A stretch of 12,450 bases of DNA from Methanomethylovorans sp. (GCA_020854785.1 JAHFZE010000133.1:1-12450), one strand, 5' to 3'. Positions 1 to 8,434 are shown, counted from the stretch's first letter. Numbers and translations are program-made. Notes: generated from the letters alone by a model not told the origin.

Positions 1-1
1 G

Positions 2-757
2 CAGATACACCCTGAGAGATCGATATTGATCCCCTGCTTGCACGATGAAAGCTATGCATATATGGACATTTTTAAAAAGATGTTCAAAGATGTAAAAACT
101 GTGATATACAATTCTGAACCTGAGAAAACACTTGCAAACCATATCTATGACATAAGAGGTCATCAAATTGTAATAGGCACAGGTATGGATACAGATATTT
201 CATATAATGCCCAGAGGTTTCGGGACAAATATGACATTAAGAACGAGTTTCTCCTGTATGCAGGCAGGAGGGACTCTGGGAAAAATGTATCTTTGCTTAT
301 AGAATACTTTGCCAGGTACAAAGAATCTTGTGATGGCAACCTGAAACTGGTGCTTATAGGGAAAGGAGAACTGACAGTTCCAAAAGAACACAGGCACGAC
401 ATCATCGATCTGGGATTTGTTTCTCCGGAGGATAAGTTCGATGCTTATGCTGCTGCAACATTGTTCTGCATGCCTTCAATGAATGAGAGCTTCTCTATTG
501 TATTGATGGAAGCGTGGCTGTGCGGCACACCTGTGCTGGTGCATGCGGGCTGTGCAGTAACTAAAGACCATTGTATCAAAAGTAACGGCGGATTGTATTT
601 CGATAATTACGATGAATTTGAAGGATGCATTCAATATTTCCTCAAAAATCCTGAAAAACGTGATATCATGGCTAAGAATGGAAAAGAGTATGTGCTCATG
701 AATTACAGCTGGGACACCATCGTGCAGAAATATAAGAGATTGTTAGGTGTGATCTGA
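2..757 (+). CDS. GT4 family glycosyltransferase, 5' end cut by window edge
   Basis: This is the C-terminal part of a GT-B fold, GT4-type sugar transferase that would use an NDP-sugar in the cytoplasm. The frame stays open to the first bases of the window and reads LIPCLHDE near its visible start. The same block (LVPAAHDE) lies about 180 residues into the downstream paralogue at 1814-3070, so roughly 170-180 N-terminal residues are missing and any start near position 26 (a TTG) is not real. Visible landmarks are the phosphate-binding AGRRDSGKN block after position 258, the GT4 E-x7-E motif (ESFSIVLME, positions 485-511), and the cysteine-rich loop C-x6-C-I-x-S-N that follows. The end sits 1 bp before the next gene, so the two are co-transcribed. 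The family is secure; donor and acceptor sugars cannot be read from sequence. Confidence 0.9.
   Translation, partial: QIHPERSILIPCLHDESYAYMDIFKKMFKDVKTVIYNSEPEKTLANHIYDIRGHQIVIGTGMDTDISYNAQRFRDKYDIKNEFLLYAGRRDSGKNVSLLIEYFARYKESCDGNLKLVLIGKGELTVPKEHRHDIIDLGFVSPEDKFDAYAAATLFCMPSMNESFSIVLMEAWLCGTPVLVHAGCAVTKDHCIKSNGGLYFDNYDEFEGCIQYFLKNPEKRDIMAKNGKEYVLMNYSWDTIVQKYKRLLGVI
745..749 (+). promoter_or_regulatory. Ribosome binding site of second GT4 gene
   Basis: AGGTG lies inside the last codons of the upstream gene, 9 nt before the ATG at 759. It matches the archaeal anti-SD complement AGGTGATC in its first five bases and supports the 759 start and translational coupling. Confidence 0.6.
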
Positions 758-758
758 T

Positions 759-1820
759 ATGGAGATACACCAGATCCTGCCAACGATATCCCCTTACGAT
801 GCCATTGGAAATGAAGCGATCGTTATAAGGGATATACTTAGAAACTGGGGTTACAGATCAGAAATATTTGCACAGAACATACATCGATCAATTAATTCTG
901 TAAGTCCTTTATCTGAACATAAAAAAAGGTCTTCTAAAAATAATGTGCTGATATATCATTTTTCTATAGGTTCCGATGTTTCAAAGTACGTGATGAATGC
1001 CCGTGATCGAAAGATACTTCTGTATCATAATATAACGCCTCCTCATTTTTTCTATAATATCAATGATAATCTTGCACTGATCCTGGGCAAAGGAAAAGAA
1101 GAACTGAAACAGCTTGTTGATAAAATAGATGTGGCTTTAGGTGATTCGGAATACAATCGTATGGAGCTGGAAGATATCGGTTATACTAAGACAGGAATAC
1201 TACCTCTCATCATCGATCTTGAAAAATATGACAGATATAACAAAGGACTGATCACCAAGTATGATGATGGCTGGACCAATATTCTTTTTGTAGGGAGGAT
1301 AGCACCCAATAAAAAACAGGAAGATATCATCAAATGTTTCTATTATTACAAGGCCATAAATCCACGTTCAAGGCTCTTTTTAGTTGGCGGGTTCGATGGC
1401 TGTGAAGTTTACTATGATCAGTTGCAGAATTTGATCAAAGGACTGGGAACAAAGGACATCCACATAATAGGAATGGTCGATTTTCCAGACCTTATATCTT
1501 ATTACATGCTTGCAGATGTATTCCTGTGCATGAGCGAGCATGAAGGATTCAGTGTGCCTTTAGTCGAAAGTATGCATTTTGGTGTTCCGATAATTGCCTA
1601 TAGTTCAACAGCTGTACCTTATACACTGGGCGAAGCAGGTATTTTGTTTAACAGGAAATGCTATCCTGAAATAGCAGAAATGATCAATTTGGTCGTTACA
1701 GACGAGAAGCTCCGTGAAAGAATAATAGCAAAACAGAACATCAGATCAAAGGACTTCGCTTATGAGAGAACAATTGATGTGTTCAGAGAACAACTGAACA
1801 AGGTGATCCACGAATGTTAG
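759..1820 (+). CDS. GT4 family glycosyltransferase
   Basis: A complete 353-residue GT-B fold glycosyltransferase, normal for GT4. The N-terminal Rossmann-like domain carries DAIGNE (14-19), YHFSIGS (66-72), YHNITPP (89-95) and GDSEYNRMEL (128-137). These blocks recall a GT4 subgroup common in bacterial and archaeal polysaccharide clusters. The C-terminal nucleotide-sugar domain starts near 173, with GRIAPNK (R180, K185 expected to contact the donor phosphates) and the E-x7-E motif E262-E270 (EGFSVPLVE). No signal peptide or membrane span is seen, so it should work on the cytoplasmic face. It starts 1 bp after the previous gene and overlaps the next by 7 bp, so all three are one operon. It is clearly a different GT4 subgroup from its two neighbours. 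Donor and linkage are unknown. Confidence 0.93.
   Translation: MEIHQILPTISPYDAIGNEAIVIRDILRNWGYRSEIFAQNIHRSINSVSPLSEHKKRSSKNNVLIYHFSIGSDVSKYVMNARDRKILLYHNITPPHFFYNINDNLALILGKGKEELKQLVDKIDVALGDSEYNRMELEDIGYTKTGILPLIIDLEKYDRYNKGLITKYDDGWTNILFVGRIAPNKKQEDIIKCFYYYKAINPRSRLFLVGGFDGCEVYYDQLQNLIKGLGTKDIHIIGMVDFPDLISYYMLADVFLCMSEHEGFSVPLVESMHFGVPIIAYSSTAVPYTLGEAGILFNRKCYPEIAEMINLVVTDEKLRERIIAKQNIRSKDFAYERTIDVFREQLNKVIHEC
1801..1808 (+). promoter_or_regulatory. Full-length Shine-Dalgarno site of third GT4 gene
   Basis: AGGTGATC is a full eight-base match to the complement of the archaeal 16S rRNA 3' end. It ends 5 nt before the ATG at 1814 and lies within the upstream gene. It fixes the 1814 start even though the first 30 residues are not part of the conserved GT-B domain. 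Confidence 0.8.
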
Positions 1821-3070
1821 AAATAACCACCGATACTCCTGACACACTGCTAAAAAAAGAGATAGGAACTCTCTCCGGCAACAAAGGTCAGGAAAAAAAA
1901 ACATACAAGTTAGCATTCGTAGTTCAGAGATACGGAACTGAGATCAACGGTGGTGCTGAATACCTTTGCAGAGAAGTGGCCGAACATCTTTCAAAGTATT
2001 GTGCTGTGGATATCATTACCACATGTGCAATTGATTATGTTACATGGAAAAATGAGTACGATTCGGGGGAAACACGCATAAATGACGTGGCAGTTAAGAG
2101 GTTCCCTGTCGACTTTCCCAGAGACATAAAACGTTTTAATAAATTTTCTGAAAAGGTTTTATGTAAAGACCATTCTGTTGATGAAGAGATAGAGTGGATG
2201 AAACTGCAAGGCCCGTACTCCACTGAACTCTTCAAGTTCATTGAAGACAGTAAAGATCATTATGATCTTTTCTTCTTTTTCACGTATCTGTATTGTACAA
2301 CTTTCTTTGGGCTTCCACCAGTGGCTGACAAAGCGATCCTGGTACCTGCTGCGCATGATGAGCCGCCTGTTTATCTGTCTATATTTAACGAGACCTTCCA
2401 TAAACCCAGAGCAATTATGTATAATACAAAAGAAGAGAAAGATTTTGTTATCCAGCGTTTTGGGAATGGAAATATACCTTATGATGTGGCTGGCTCCGGT
2501 GTTTCCCTTTCTGAAGAGACGGACAGCAGTGATCCCCAAAACATTATCAGTGAAGAGGATTTTATAACCTATATGGGTAGAATAGATGAATCTAAGGGAT
2601 GCGGAGAATTATTTGACTTTTTCCAGAAATATAAAAAAGAAAACAATTCGCCTACTAAACTCGTGGTGCTGGGAAAAGCTGTCATGAAGATACCTCCACA
2701 TCCGGATATTGACCACCTTGGTTTTGTTCCCGAAGATGAAAAATACAACATTCTTAAAAATTCCAAAATACTTATAATGCCATCTAAATACGAGAGCTTA
2801 TCCATGGTATTGCTGGAAGCATGGCACTGTAAAAAACCTGTTCTGGTCAATGGACAGTGCGACGTGCTCAAAGGGCAATGTATCCGAAGCAATGCCGGTC
2901 TATGGTATGAGAACTACGAAGAGTTCAGTGCATGTCTTAATTTGTTACTTGCTGATGAACAGTTAAGAGACAAGCTTGGAAATAAAGGAAGGCAATTTGT
3001 GGATCTGCACTATAGCTGGGAAAACATTGAGAAAAAGTATCTGGATCTGATCGAGAGAGTAGTTAAGTAA
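1814..3070 (+). CDS. GT4 family glycosyltransferase, paralogue of the first gene
   Basis: A complete 418-residue GT-B glycosyltransferase. After a roughly 30-residue polar leader, the N-terminal domain opens with LAFVVQRYG and the glycine-rich NGGAE (45-49), and carries the HDE block at 181-183. The C-terminal domain has GRIDESK (R256, K261) and the E-x7-E motif E327-E335 (ESLSMVLLE). This is followed by a cysteine-rich loop (C-x6-C-I-R-S-N) shared with the first gene of the window. Over the last 95 or so residues a gap-free hand alignment with that gene gives about 42 identities, so they are true paralogues and probably arose by duplication with an unrelated GT4 between them. The start overlaps the upstream stop by 7 bp and has a perfect SD site. 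An A9 run at 1893-1901 near the N terminus is a potential slippage site, but the frame is intact. Confidence 0.93.
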   Translation: MLEITTDTPDTLLKKEIGTLSGNKGQEKKTYKLAFVVQRYGTEINGGAEYLCREVAEHLSKYCAVDIITTCAIDYVTWKNEYDSGETRINDVAVKRFPVDFPRDIKRFNKFSEKVLCKDHSVDEEIEWMKLQGPYSTELFKFIEDSKDHYDLFFFFTYLYCTTFFGLPPVADKAILVPAAHDEPPVYLSIFNETFHKPRAIMYNTKEEKDFVIQRFGNGNIPYDVAGSGVSLSEETDSSDPQNIISEEDFITYMGRIDESKGCGELFDFFQKYKKENNSPTKLVVLGKAVMKIPPHPDIDHLGFVPEDEKYNILKNSKILIMPSKYESLSMVLLEAWHCKKPVLVNGQCDVLKGQCIRSNAGLWYENYEEFSACLNLLLADEQLRDKLGNKGRQFVDLHYSWENIEKKYLDLIERVVK

Positions 3071-3080
3071 AAAATAAAGA
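3068..3080 (-). terminator. Candidate oligo-T terminator for the leftward operon
   Basis: Read on the minus strand this is CTTTATTTTTTAC, a T-rich stretch starting about 22 nt past the stop of the GT-C-like gene. Archaeal termination often needs only a T-run without a hairpin. It overlaps the end of the convergent GT4 gene, and no comparable T-run was seen for the plus-strand operon in the 31-bp junction. The evidence is composition only. Confidence 0.3.
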
Positions 3081-3101
3081 TAGAACTGATAGTATCTTAT
3101 A

Positions 3102-5603
3102 TCATGTAATTGTAATATTCTGCCGTATTGTTTCTACACACTGTTGTCCAAACCAGGTGATCCCTTCATTCACAAGATCAAGTTCAAGTACATAATAACC
3201 AGGGAACAGAGGTGCGCTAATTTCCATTTCGATCGTTGTATTTTGTCCAGGTGAAACATCAGATGGTAAAATAGCTCGTTCACTTATCCAAGATTCATTA
3301 TCATCCTGTAACCACCTGCTACCTAAATACACTGCACCAATTGGTTCAGGAGTTGGAAATTTAGACAACCACAAAGAGTTCCCATCGTTCAAAGCATTAA
3401 CAGATACTCTGAATATACTACCAGCTGGAATCGTTGAGGGAATATTATAATCTAAATATTCCGCATGTACAGAACTTGAAGAGATACTGTCATACAACTC
3501 ATCAACTACATGTATAGAATGTTTAAAATGTTTAGTTAAATTTTGTGAATCATCATTGATAGTAATGAATAGATCATACTTCCCTGTTTCTTTTGGTGAT
3601 CCTACATTAAAAAAAACATATGTGGGTGACTGAGATACAAGTGTTAATGGAAGCATGCTGGTTAATGAATCTCGATCATAAGTACTTTGATTAGAACTAA
3701 ATTGTACTGATACTTCTATATTTTCATAAGGCTCAGTTATATAGTCGACACTGCCATAATTGAAGAATATAGCTGAGCTACGGTAAATTTCTTCTTTTTG
3801 AACTATATTTGGGATTGAAACAGCCATAAGATCAATATTGATCGGAGCAGATTCAGATTTATTTAAATCGACTTCATAAACATAATCCTGATCAAAAATC
3901 TTCACTAATTTTAAATCTTTATAGTTGTCATCAATTTCATTTTTCATGTCATTCCATCGATACTGATCAAGAGTCCCTGAATGAATGATTATGTATTTAA
4001 TCTCCAAACTTTTCAGGATATGAATGGATTCTTTTGAAGGAAATGTCTGCAATTCTTCTAAAATCTCAAAATATTTGGGCGGAAAAAAACCACTATATCC
4101 ATTCACTAGTTTTTTCCAATGATATGTTGAATAATACATGTATTTTGTATCATAATCAAAACTATTCTCACTTATATTGCCAGTTGGTAGTTCTACGATC
4201 GCAAAGTCACCTGATTCATTAGATAACCATTTATAAACATCTGGTATGTCATCACCTACTGGAGTAATATCAACACCAAATGGGACATAGGATTCAAAAA
4301 TGATCACTATTGAAAAAAACAATGTTACGAGGATCTTCAGAGTACTGCTTTTATTACTTAGTAATTTATGCAAGCCATACCCTGCCAGAACAGAAAGTGA
4401 GAGCATAACAAGAATATTTATCCTTGAAGGAACCCGCATTGAGTCAAAACCTGGAAAATAATTGTATAAATAATAGTAAGGTAAATGTAGATCAATGATA
4501 TTACCAAAAAAATGAAGTTTAGAACCAAGTGTTAAGACAAAAGCACAGAGGGCGAGGATAACATAAAAGTTCTGTATTCTTCCACCAGTAGAAAATTTAA
4601 TATCTAATGGTCCCGATGAACTCCTTTTAGATAGCCGGGATAAACCGATTAAAGATAATATAACAACTAAAAACCCTGGAAAAAGAGAATGTTCTCTCCA
4701 GTTTCGGCTTTCCTGGTAAGGCTGTGATAATTCTCCATATAATACATTATGTGGCGAGGTAAGGAAATAGTCCATGACATCAGCAGAGTAAAAATCTACT
4801 TCTTCCATTGACCGGGTAAACCCATATTGATGTTGTACTTGAATATATGGTAGAGTGAAGGGGAAGATAATTATCATGCAAAGTATTACAAAAACCACAG
4901 ATCTAAAATGAAAATCGAAATCGTGGAAGACTTTGTTTCTGATGGACAGATCAAATATTAACAAATAAATAAAATATAGACCCAATGCAATTGCGATGTA
5001 AAATGCATAATACCACGATGATAGAACTTGCAATACAAAAAATATGAGTAATAAGAATAAATTAGTAGATGTTGTTCTATGCAAGAACTTATCCAGATAT
5101 AATAAAGAAAATGGCATCCATTGTGCGGTGAGCAATTGTAGATGTACAAAATGAGCAAACCTGTAAGTGCAGAAAGCAAAAATTATCCCTGCCAAAAATG
5201 CTGAATATTTGTCATTCAAATAGTGGTCTGCTAGTAAGAACATTCCAAATCCAGAAAGAATAAATGACAAAATGAAAATTACATTATAAGATAGAACGGG
5301 ATTGTCTGTTGCTGCTATTATTGGTAATGCAATGAAAATATTTGCAAACAAGTGTTCACTAAAAGCCAGGCTATTGTCAATAAACGGATAAAATGCATTG
5401 GCATCAAACAGATTCATAGGATCTGTTAAAATACTATGGACGTCCCATGCAAGTATCCATGCATTCAGTGATGGATCGCCAATGGATAAATTATTTATGA
5501 TATTTGCAATTAAAGGATACGTTACTATCAATGTAATAACTGTGTACAATGTTATTATGACCGCATATGATCTAATTTTTTTTTGATCCATCCACATATC
5601 CAT
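3102..5603 (-). CDS. Large GT-C-like multi-pass membrane protein with extracytoplasmic C-terminal tail
   Basis: About 833 residues. The first 440 or so hold roughly ten hydrophobic segments (first near 13-36), typical of GT-C enzymes that take sugar from a polyprenyl-phosphate donor on the outer face. The first outer loop has acidic GDPSLNAW (43-50) and FSEHL (82-86), where GT-C catalytic acids usually lie; FRFAHF-like and LTAQWMP blocks follow. I recall similar uncharacterised proteins in bacterial glycan clusters. Residues 450-580 form a soluble domain with VELP, STYHWKKLVNGYSGFFP and YIIIHSG. Residues about 590-830 look all-beta, ending in a block (NDGNSLW, LGSRW, SPGQ, APLFPGYYVLELDLVNEG) that recalls Ig-like or carbohydrate-binding modules. 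GTG at 5606 would crowd the AGGATC SD, so I take the ATG at 5603, giving a TGATG overlap with the upstream stop; ATG at 5597 is also possible. The gene is AT-rich. Confidence 0.8.
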   Translation of the reverse strand: MDMWMDQKKIRSYAVIITLYTVITLIVTYPLIANIINNLSIGDPSLNAWILAWDVHSILTDPMNLFDANAFYPFIDNSLAFSEHLFANIFIALPIIAATDNPVLSYNVIFILSFILSGFGMFLLADHYLNDKYSAFLAGIIFAFCTYRFAHFVHLQLLTAQWMPFSLLYLDKFLHRTTSTNLFLLLIFFVLQVLSSWYYAFYIAIALGLYFIYLLIFDLSIRNKVFHDFDFHFRSVVFVILCMIIIFPFTLPYIQVQHQYGFTRSMEEVDFYSADVMDYFLTSPHNVLYGELSQPYQESRNWREHSLFPGFLVVILSLIGLSRLSKRSSSGPLDIKFSTGGRIQNFYVILALCAFVLTLGSKLHFFGNIIDLHLPYYYLYNYFPGFDSMRVPSRINILVMLSLSVLAGYGLHKLLSNKSSTLKILVTLFFSIVIIFESYVPFGVDITPVGDDIPDVYKWLSNESGDFAIVELPTGNISENSFDYDTKYMYYSTYHWKKLVNGYSGFFPPKYFEILEELQTFPSKESIHILKSLEIKYIIIHSGTLDQYRWNDMKNEIDDNYKDLKLVKIFDQDYVYEVDLNKSESAPINIDLMAVSIPNIVQKEEIYRSSAIFFNYGSVDYITEPYENIEVSVQFSSNQSTYDRDSLTSMLPLTLVSQSPTYVFFNVGSPKETGKYDLFITINDDSQNLTKHFKHSIHVVDELYDSISSSSVHAEYLDYNIPSTIPAGSIFRVSVNALNDGNSLWLSKFPTPEPIGAVYLGSRWLQDDNESWISERAILPSDVSPGQNTTIEMEISAPLFPGYYVLELDLVNEGITWFGQQCVETIRQNITIT

Positions 5604-6598
5604 CACAGATCCTTCAAATCACTTTTTAAAAACTTGGCTGTATCAAATCCTATCATTGAGGTTGCAGGCATTCCGATCAATAAGATGTATAGGTTTTTCA
5701 CCAGATGGTCTAGCACAGCTATTGCCAAAGCATCATTATATCCAACATTTGCTGCGGAAAACACAGCAACTATAATTCCTTCGTAAAGACCAATTCCACC
5801 AGGAGTAGCGGGAACTATCTTGGCGATATTGGCAAGTGCGACTCCAAATATCATAAAGGATATCGGCACAGAAATATTCATGCTTAAAGCTATGAAATAA
5901 AGAGTGAATATTTCGAAAAACCAGATGAATAACGATAATAGAACAGACCTACTCAGCAATAGAGGGCTGGAAAAAAAATTAATTAGATCAACGTGCATTC
6001 CTTTTCCTATAGTTATGAAACTCCGTGTAAATTTAAGTGCGATCTTATTTTCAATAATGTTGAAAATACGGGATAACAAAGACATTTTCTTAAAAGAGAC
6101 GACTCCTATGAAAAGAATTAAGCAACCCCAGATCAACAATGATGCATATTTATTGATGATCGGTACTTTGAACCCAATGAATACAAAGGACAATGCAAAC
6201 ATTCCTGCCGCAATTAGATCCAGTATTCTGATGAACACAATTGAAGCCAGAGAATCCTCTATTTTCATACCATACATTTTTAAGTATAGGACATTAGCTA
6301 CATCACCTATTTTAGCCGGAAGCAGCACATTAAGTGCATAACTTGAAATGTGTAATAAAAATAGATCTTTTAACTTAATGTTTGCTTTGAAGTGAGCAGT
6401 TACATATTGTAACCTAAATATCCTTAAAATCCATGAAAATGAGTAAATGAATATAGCGAGCAGAAATATTTTTTTGGACACCGTAGATATTAAAAGCAAA
6501 AAGTGATCTACATTTCCATAGTGGATCATAGCCCCTAAAATACACATTCCTAATATGAATGAAATAATATGTTTGACATATTGTTTTGTGGATGGCAT
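5603..6598 (-). CDS. AglD-like integral membrane protein (UPF0104 / LPG_synthase_TM family)
   Basis: 331 residues with about eight hydrophobic segments. It carries the two family signatures: PAKIGD (94-99) on the first half and PATPGGIGLYEG (263-274) on the second. This family covers the membrane part of bacterial MprF and the C-terminal half of haloarchaeal AglD. A role in moving or handling lipid-linked sugars is suspected but not proven. It starts 1 bp after the stop of the GT2 gene, and its own stop overlaps the start of the GT-C-like gene (TGATG). The pair GT2 plus UPF0104 looks like a split version of AglD, in which both domains are one chain. The start ATG at 6598 has only a weak GGA upstream, so its translation may depend on coupling. 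A second family member lies at 9985-10968. Confidence 0.9.
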   Translation of the reverse strand: MPSTKQYVKHIISFILGMCILGAMIHYGNVDHFLLLISTVSKKIFLLAIFIYSFSWILRIFRLQYVTAHFKANIKLKDLFLLHISSYALNVLLPAKIGDVANVLYLKMYGMKIEDSLASIVFIRILDLIAAGMFALSFVFIGFKVPIINKYASLLIWGCLILFIGVVSFKKMSLLSRIFNIIENKIALKFTRSFITIGKGMHVDLINFFSSPLLLSRSVLLSLFIWFFEIFTLYFIALSMNISVPISFMIFGVALANIAKIVPATPGGIGLYEGIIVAVFSAANVGYNDALAIAVLDHLVKNLYILLIGMPATSMIGFDTAKFLKSDLKDL

Positions 6599-6599
6599 G

Positions 6600-7493
6600 T
6601 TAATTTTTCCACAGTTTTTCTTCTATCCGATCTAATTTCTTAGTCAGGTAATCCATGATAAACCCGATGGAGATCAATTGTATTGCAATAAAAATAAACA
6701 ATAACGTGAGTAAAGGGTAATACTCATGCTCGAGAATACCATACAATGTTTTTTCATATAATGAAGTTACTCCAAAAAAAACACCTAAAATAATAAAAAA
6801 TATGCTCGGAAGCATAATTGTCTTTGCTATCAGAGATGTTTCACGATAAGCGATCGACATTAGACCTCTAAACATTTTAGCGCCGTCTCTTATTGGTCTG
6901 AGTTTAGAGGTACCAACCCTGCTGCGATACTTGATAGGGATTTCCACTATCCTATAACCAAGTTTTGCAGCTCTGACCGTCATTTTAGTTTCATATTCCA
7001 GACTCACAGCACGCACATCTAATTTCTCAAAATATTCCTTTTTAAAAGCCCTGTAACCAGTCTGACCATCAGTGATATTAATACAACTGATATATGCTGC
7101 CAGAAGCGAAAATAACCTATTTCCGATCATATTCAGAAAAGGCATATTATTAATTCCATTCATAAACCGGGAGCCCAGTACAAGGTCTGCGCCTTTTTCG
7201 ATCTCATTGACAAATAAAGGTACATATTCTGCCGGATAAGTACAATCAGCATCTGAAAAAATAATTATATCCCCAGTGGCATGTTCCACACCCGTGCGCA
7301 ATGCTGATACTTTTCCTTTGTTTACCTCATGCTTATAAACAACAACGCCGCAGTTTTTAGCAACATTATAAGTATCATCTGAAGAGCCATCATCGACAAC
7401 AATAATCTCATCGACCTTATCAATATATTCTTTAATAACTAAAGGTAATGCTTCTTCCTCATTCCATGCAGGAAGAATTAAAGATGTCTTCAT
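6600..7493 (-). CDS. GT2 polyprenyl-phosphate glycosyltransferase (DPM1/AglJ type)
   Basis: 297 residues. A GT-A domain is followed by two C-terminal membrane spans (about 222-243 and 259-281). Motifs in order are PAWNEEE at about 8-14, DDGSSDDT (34-41), the metal-binding DAD (81-83, within FSDADCTYP), GSRF (107-110), TDGQTGYR (141-148) and a SKLRPIRDG block before the spans. This is the layout of enzymes that move a sugar from a nucleotide donor to dolichyl or polyprenyl phosphate on the cytoplasmic face. The lipid-linked sugar could feed the downstream GT-C-like protein. The frame is open upstream to a GTG at 7517 that would overlap the previous gene. I chose the ATG at 7493 because MKTSLILPAWNE is the usual beginning and a GGA SD lies 10 nt upstream. 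Hexose identity (mannose, glucose or other) cannot be told. Confidence 0.92.
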   Translation of the reverse strand: MKTSLILPAWNEEEALPLVIKEYIDKVDEIIVVDDGSSDDTYNVAKNCGVVVYKHEVNKGKVSALRTGVEHATGDIIIFSDADCTYPAEYVPLFVNEIEKGADLVLGSRFMNGINNMPFLNMIGNRLFSLLAAYISCINITDGQTGYRAFKKEYFEKLDVRAVSLEYETKMTVRAAKLGYRIVEIPIKYRSRVGTSKLRPIRDGAKMFRGLMSIAYRETSLIAKTIMLPSIFFIILGVFFGVTSLYEKTLYGILEHEYYPLLTLLFIFIAIQLISIGFIMDYLTKKLDRIEEKLWKN

Positions 7494-7506
7494 CGAATCA
7501 CTTTCC

Positions 7507-8430
7507 TTACTTTCCACTGAAACTTTTTATCGTATGTTCAAGTCCTTCACGCAGATCTACAACTGGTTCCCATCCTAAAACTTCTTTTGCTCTGCGAATA
7601 TCTGGTCTTCGAACCTTAGGATCGTCCACGGGCAGATCCGTAAAGACGATCTTGGAATTACTACCAATGATCCTAATGATCATTCCAGCGAACTCCAGAA
7701 CACTCATTTCATCCGGATTACCGAGATTCACAGGCTCCACAAAATCTGACATCATCAACCTGTATATTCCTTCGATCAGGTCCGAAACATAACAGAATGA
7801 ACGCGTTTGTGATCCATCACCATAAACTGTGATGACCTCATTTTTCAATGCCTGATCAATGAAATTGGGGACCACTCTTCCGTCACCGGCTCGCATTCTT
7901 GGGCCATAGGTATTGAATATGCGCGCGATCCTTGTATCTACTCCATGATGATTGTGATATGCCATTGTAATAGCCTCAGCATACCTTTTTGCTTCATCAT
8001 ATACTCCCCTTGGCCCAATGGGGTTCACGTTACCCCAGTAATTTTCAGGCTGTGGGTTAACAAGAGGATCACCATAGACCTCAGATGTAGATGCAAGTAA
8101 GAACCTTGCACCCTGCTCCTTTGCAAGACCCAGCATGTTATATGTGCCAAGGGCCCCAACTTTGAGGGTCTGGATAGGCAGTTCAAGGTAGGTAACAGGA
8201 GAAGCAGGACTTGCTAAATGGAATATATAGTCTATTTTATCTCCAAAATATATGGGCTTAGTGACATCATGTTTCAAATATCGAAATTTCTCTGAATTTA
8301 TATGCTCGATATTTCTTGTATCACCCGTTGCAAAATTATCTATGCAGATTACATGATGTCCTTTTTTGAGTAAGTGTTCACAAAGATGCGAACCTAAAAA
8401 ACCTGCTCCACCAGTTACTATTACCTTCAT
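7507..8430 (-). CDS. UDP-glucuronate decarboxylase (UDP-xylose synthase), extended SDR family
   Basis: 307 residues, the usual length for the soluble form. The NAD-binding GGAGFLG lies at 7-13 and the acidic cofactor residue in CIDNF (D31). The active site has STSE (114-117) and Y144-x3-K148. Blocks diagnostic of this enzyme are HLASPASP (71-78), [45 protein letters not shown] and [12 protein letters not shown]. It converts UDP-glucuronate to UDP-xylose and CO2 through a UDP-4-keto-pentose, giving a pentose donor in the cytoplasm. The substrate could be another UDP-uronate. It is the first intact gene of the leftward block; the GT2 gene follows 13 bp after its stop. G+C is clearly higher here than in the three genes that follow (33 of 60 bases at 8101-8160, against 17 of 60 at 6001-6060), hinting at a different origin. 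Confidence 0.93.
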   Translation of the reverse strand: MKVIVTGGAGFLGSHLCEHLLKKGHHVICIDNFATGDTRNIEHINSEKFRYLKHDVTKPIYFGDKIDYIFHLASPASPVTYLELPIQTLKVGALGTYNMLGLAKEQGARFLLASTSEVYGDPLVNPQPENYWGNVNPIGPRGVYDEAKRYAEAITMAYHNHHGVDTRIARIFNTYGPRMRAGDGRVVPNFIDQALKNEVITVYGDGSQTRSFCYVSDLIEGIYRLMMSDFVEPVNLGNPDEMSVLEFAGMIIRIIGSNSKIVFTDLPVDDPKVRRPDIRRAKEVLGWEPVVDLREGLEHTIKSFSGK

Positions 8431-8434
8431 ATTA

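Noticed and set aside
26..28. TTG at 26 as start of the first gene
   Set aside because: The frame is open to the window edge and the paralogue has about 180 residues before the same block, so this is an internal leucine codon.
1893..1901. A9 run as programmed frameshift site
   Set aside because: The zero frame is intact and continues through the whole GT4 domain; no alternative product of interest arises.
2159..2567. Open frames on both strands inside the third GT4 gene
   Set aside because: They lie within a complete GT4 gene with intact motifs and show low-complexity, unordered composition.
5904..6341. Plus-strand open frame opposite the AglD-like gene
   Set aside because: It is antisense to a conserved membrane protein; its length is explained by the AT-rich hydrophobic codons on the other strand.
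7494..7517. GTG at 7517 as start of the GT2 gene
   Set aside because: It overlaps the decarboxylase end, lacks an SD site, and adds a polar leader not expected before the usual MKTSLILPAWNE opening.
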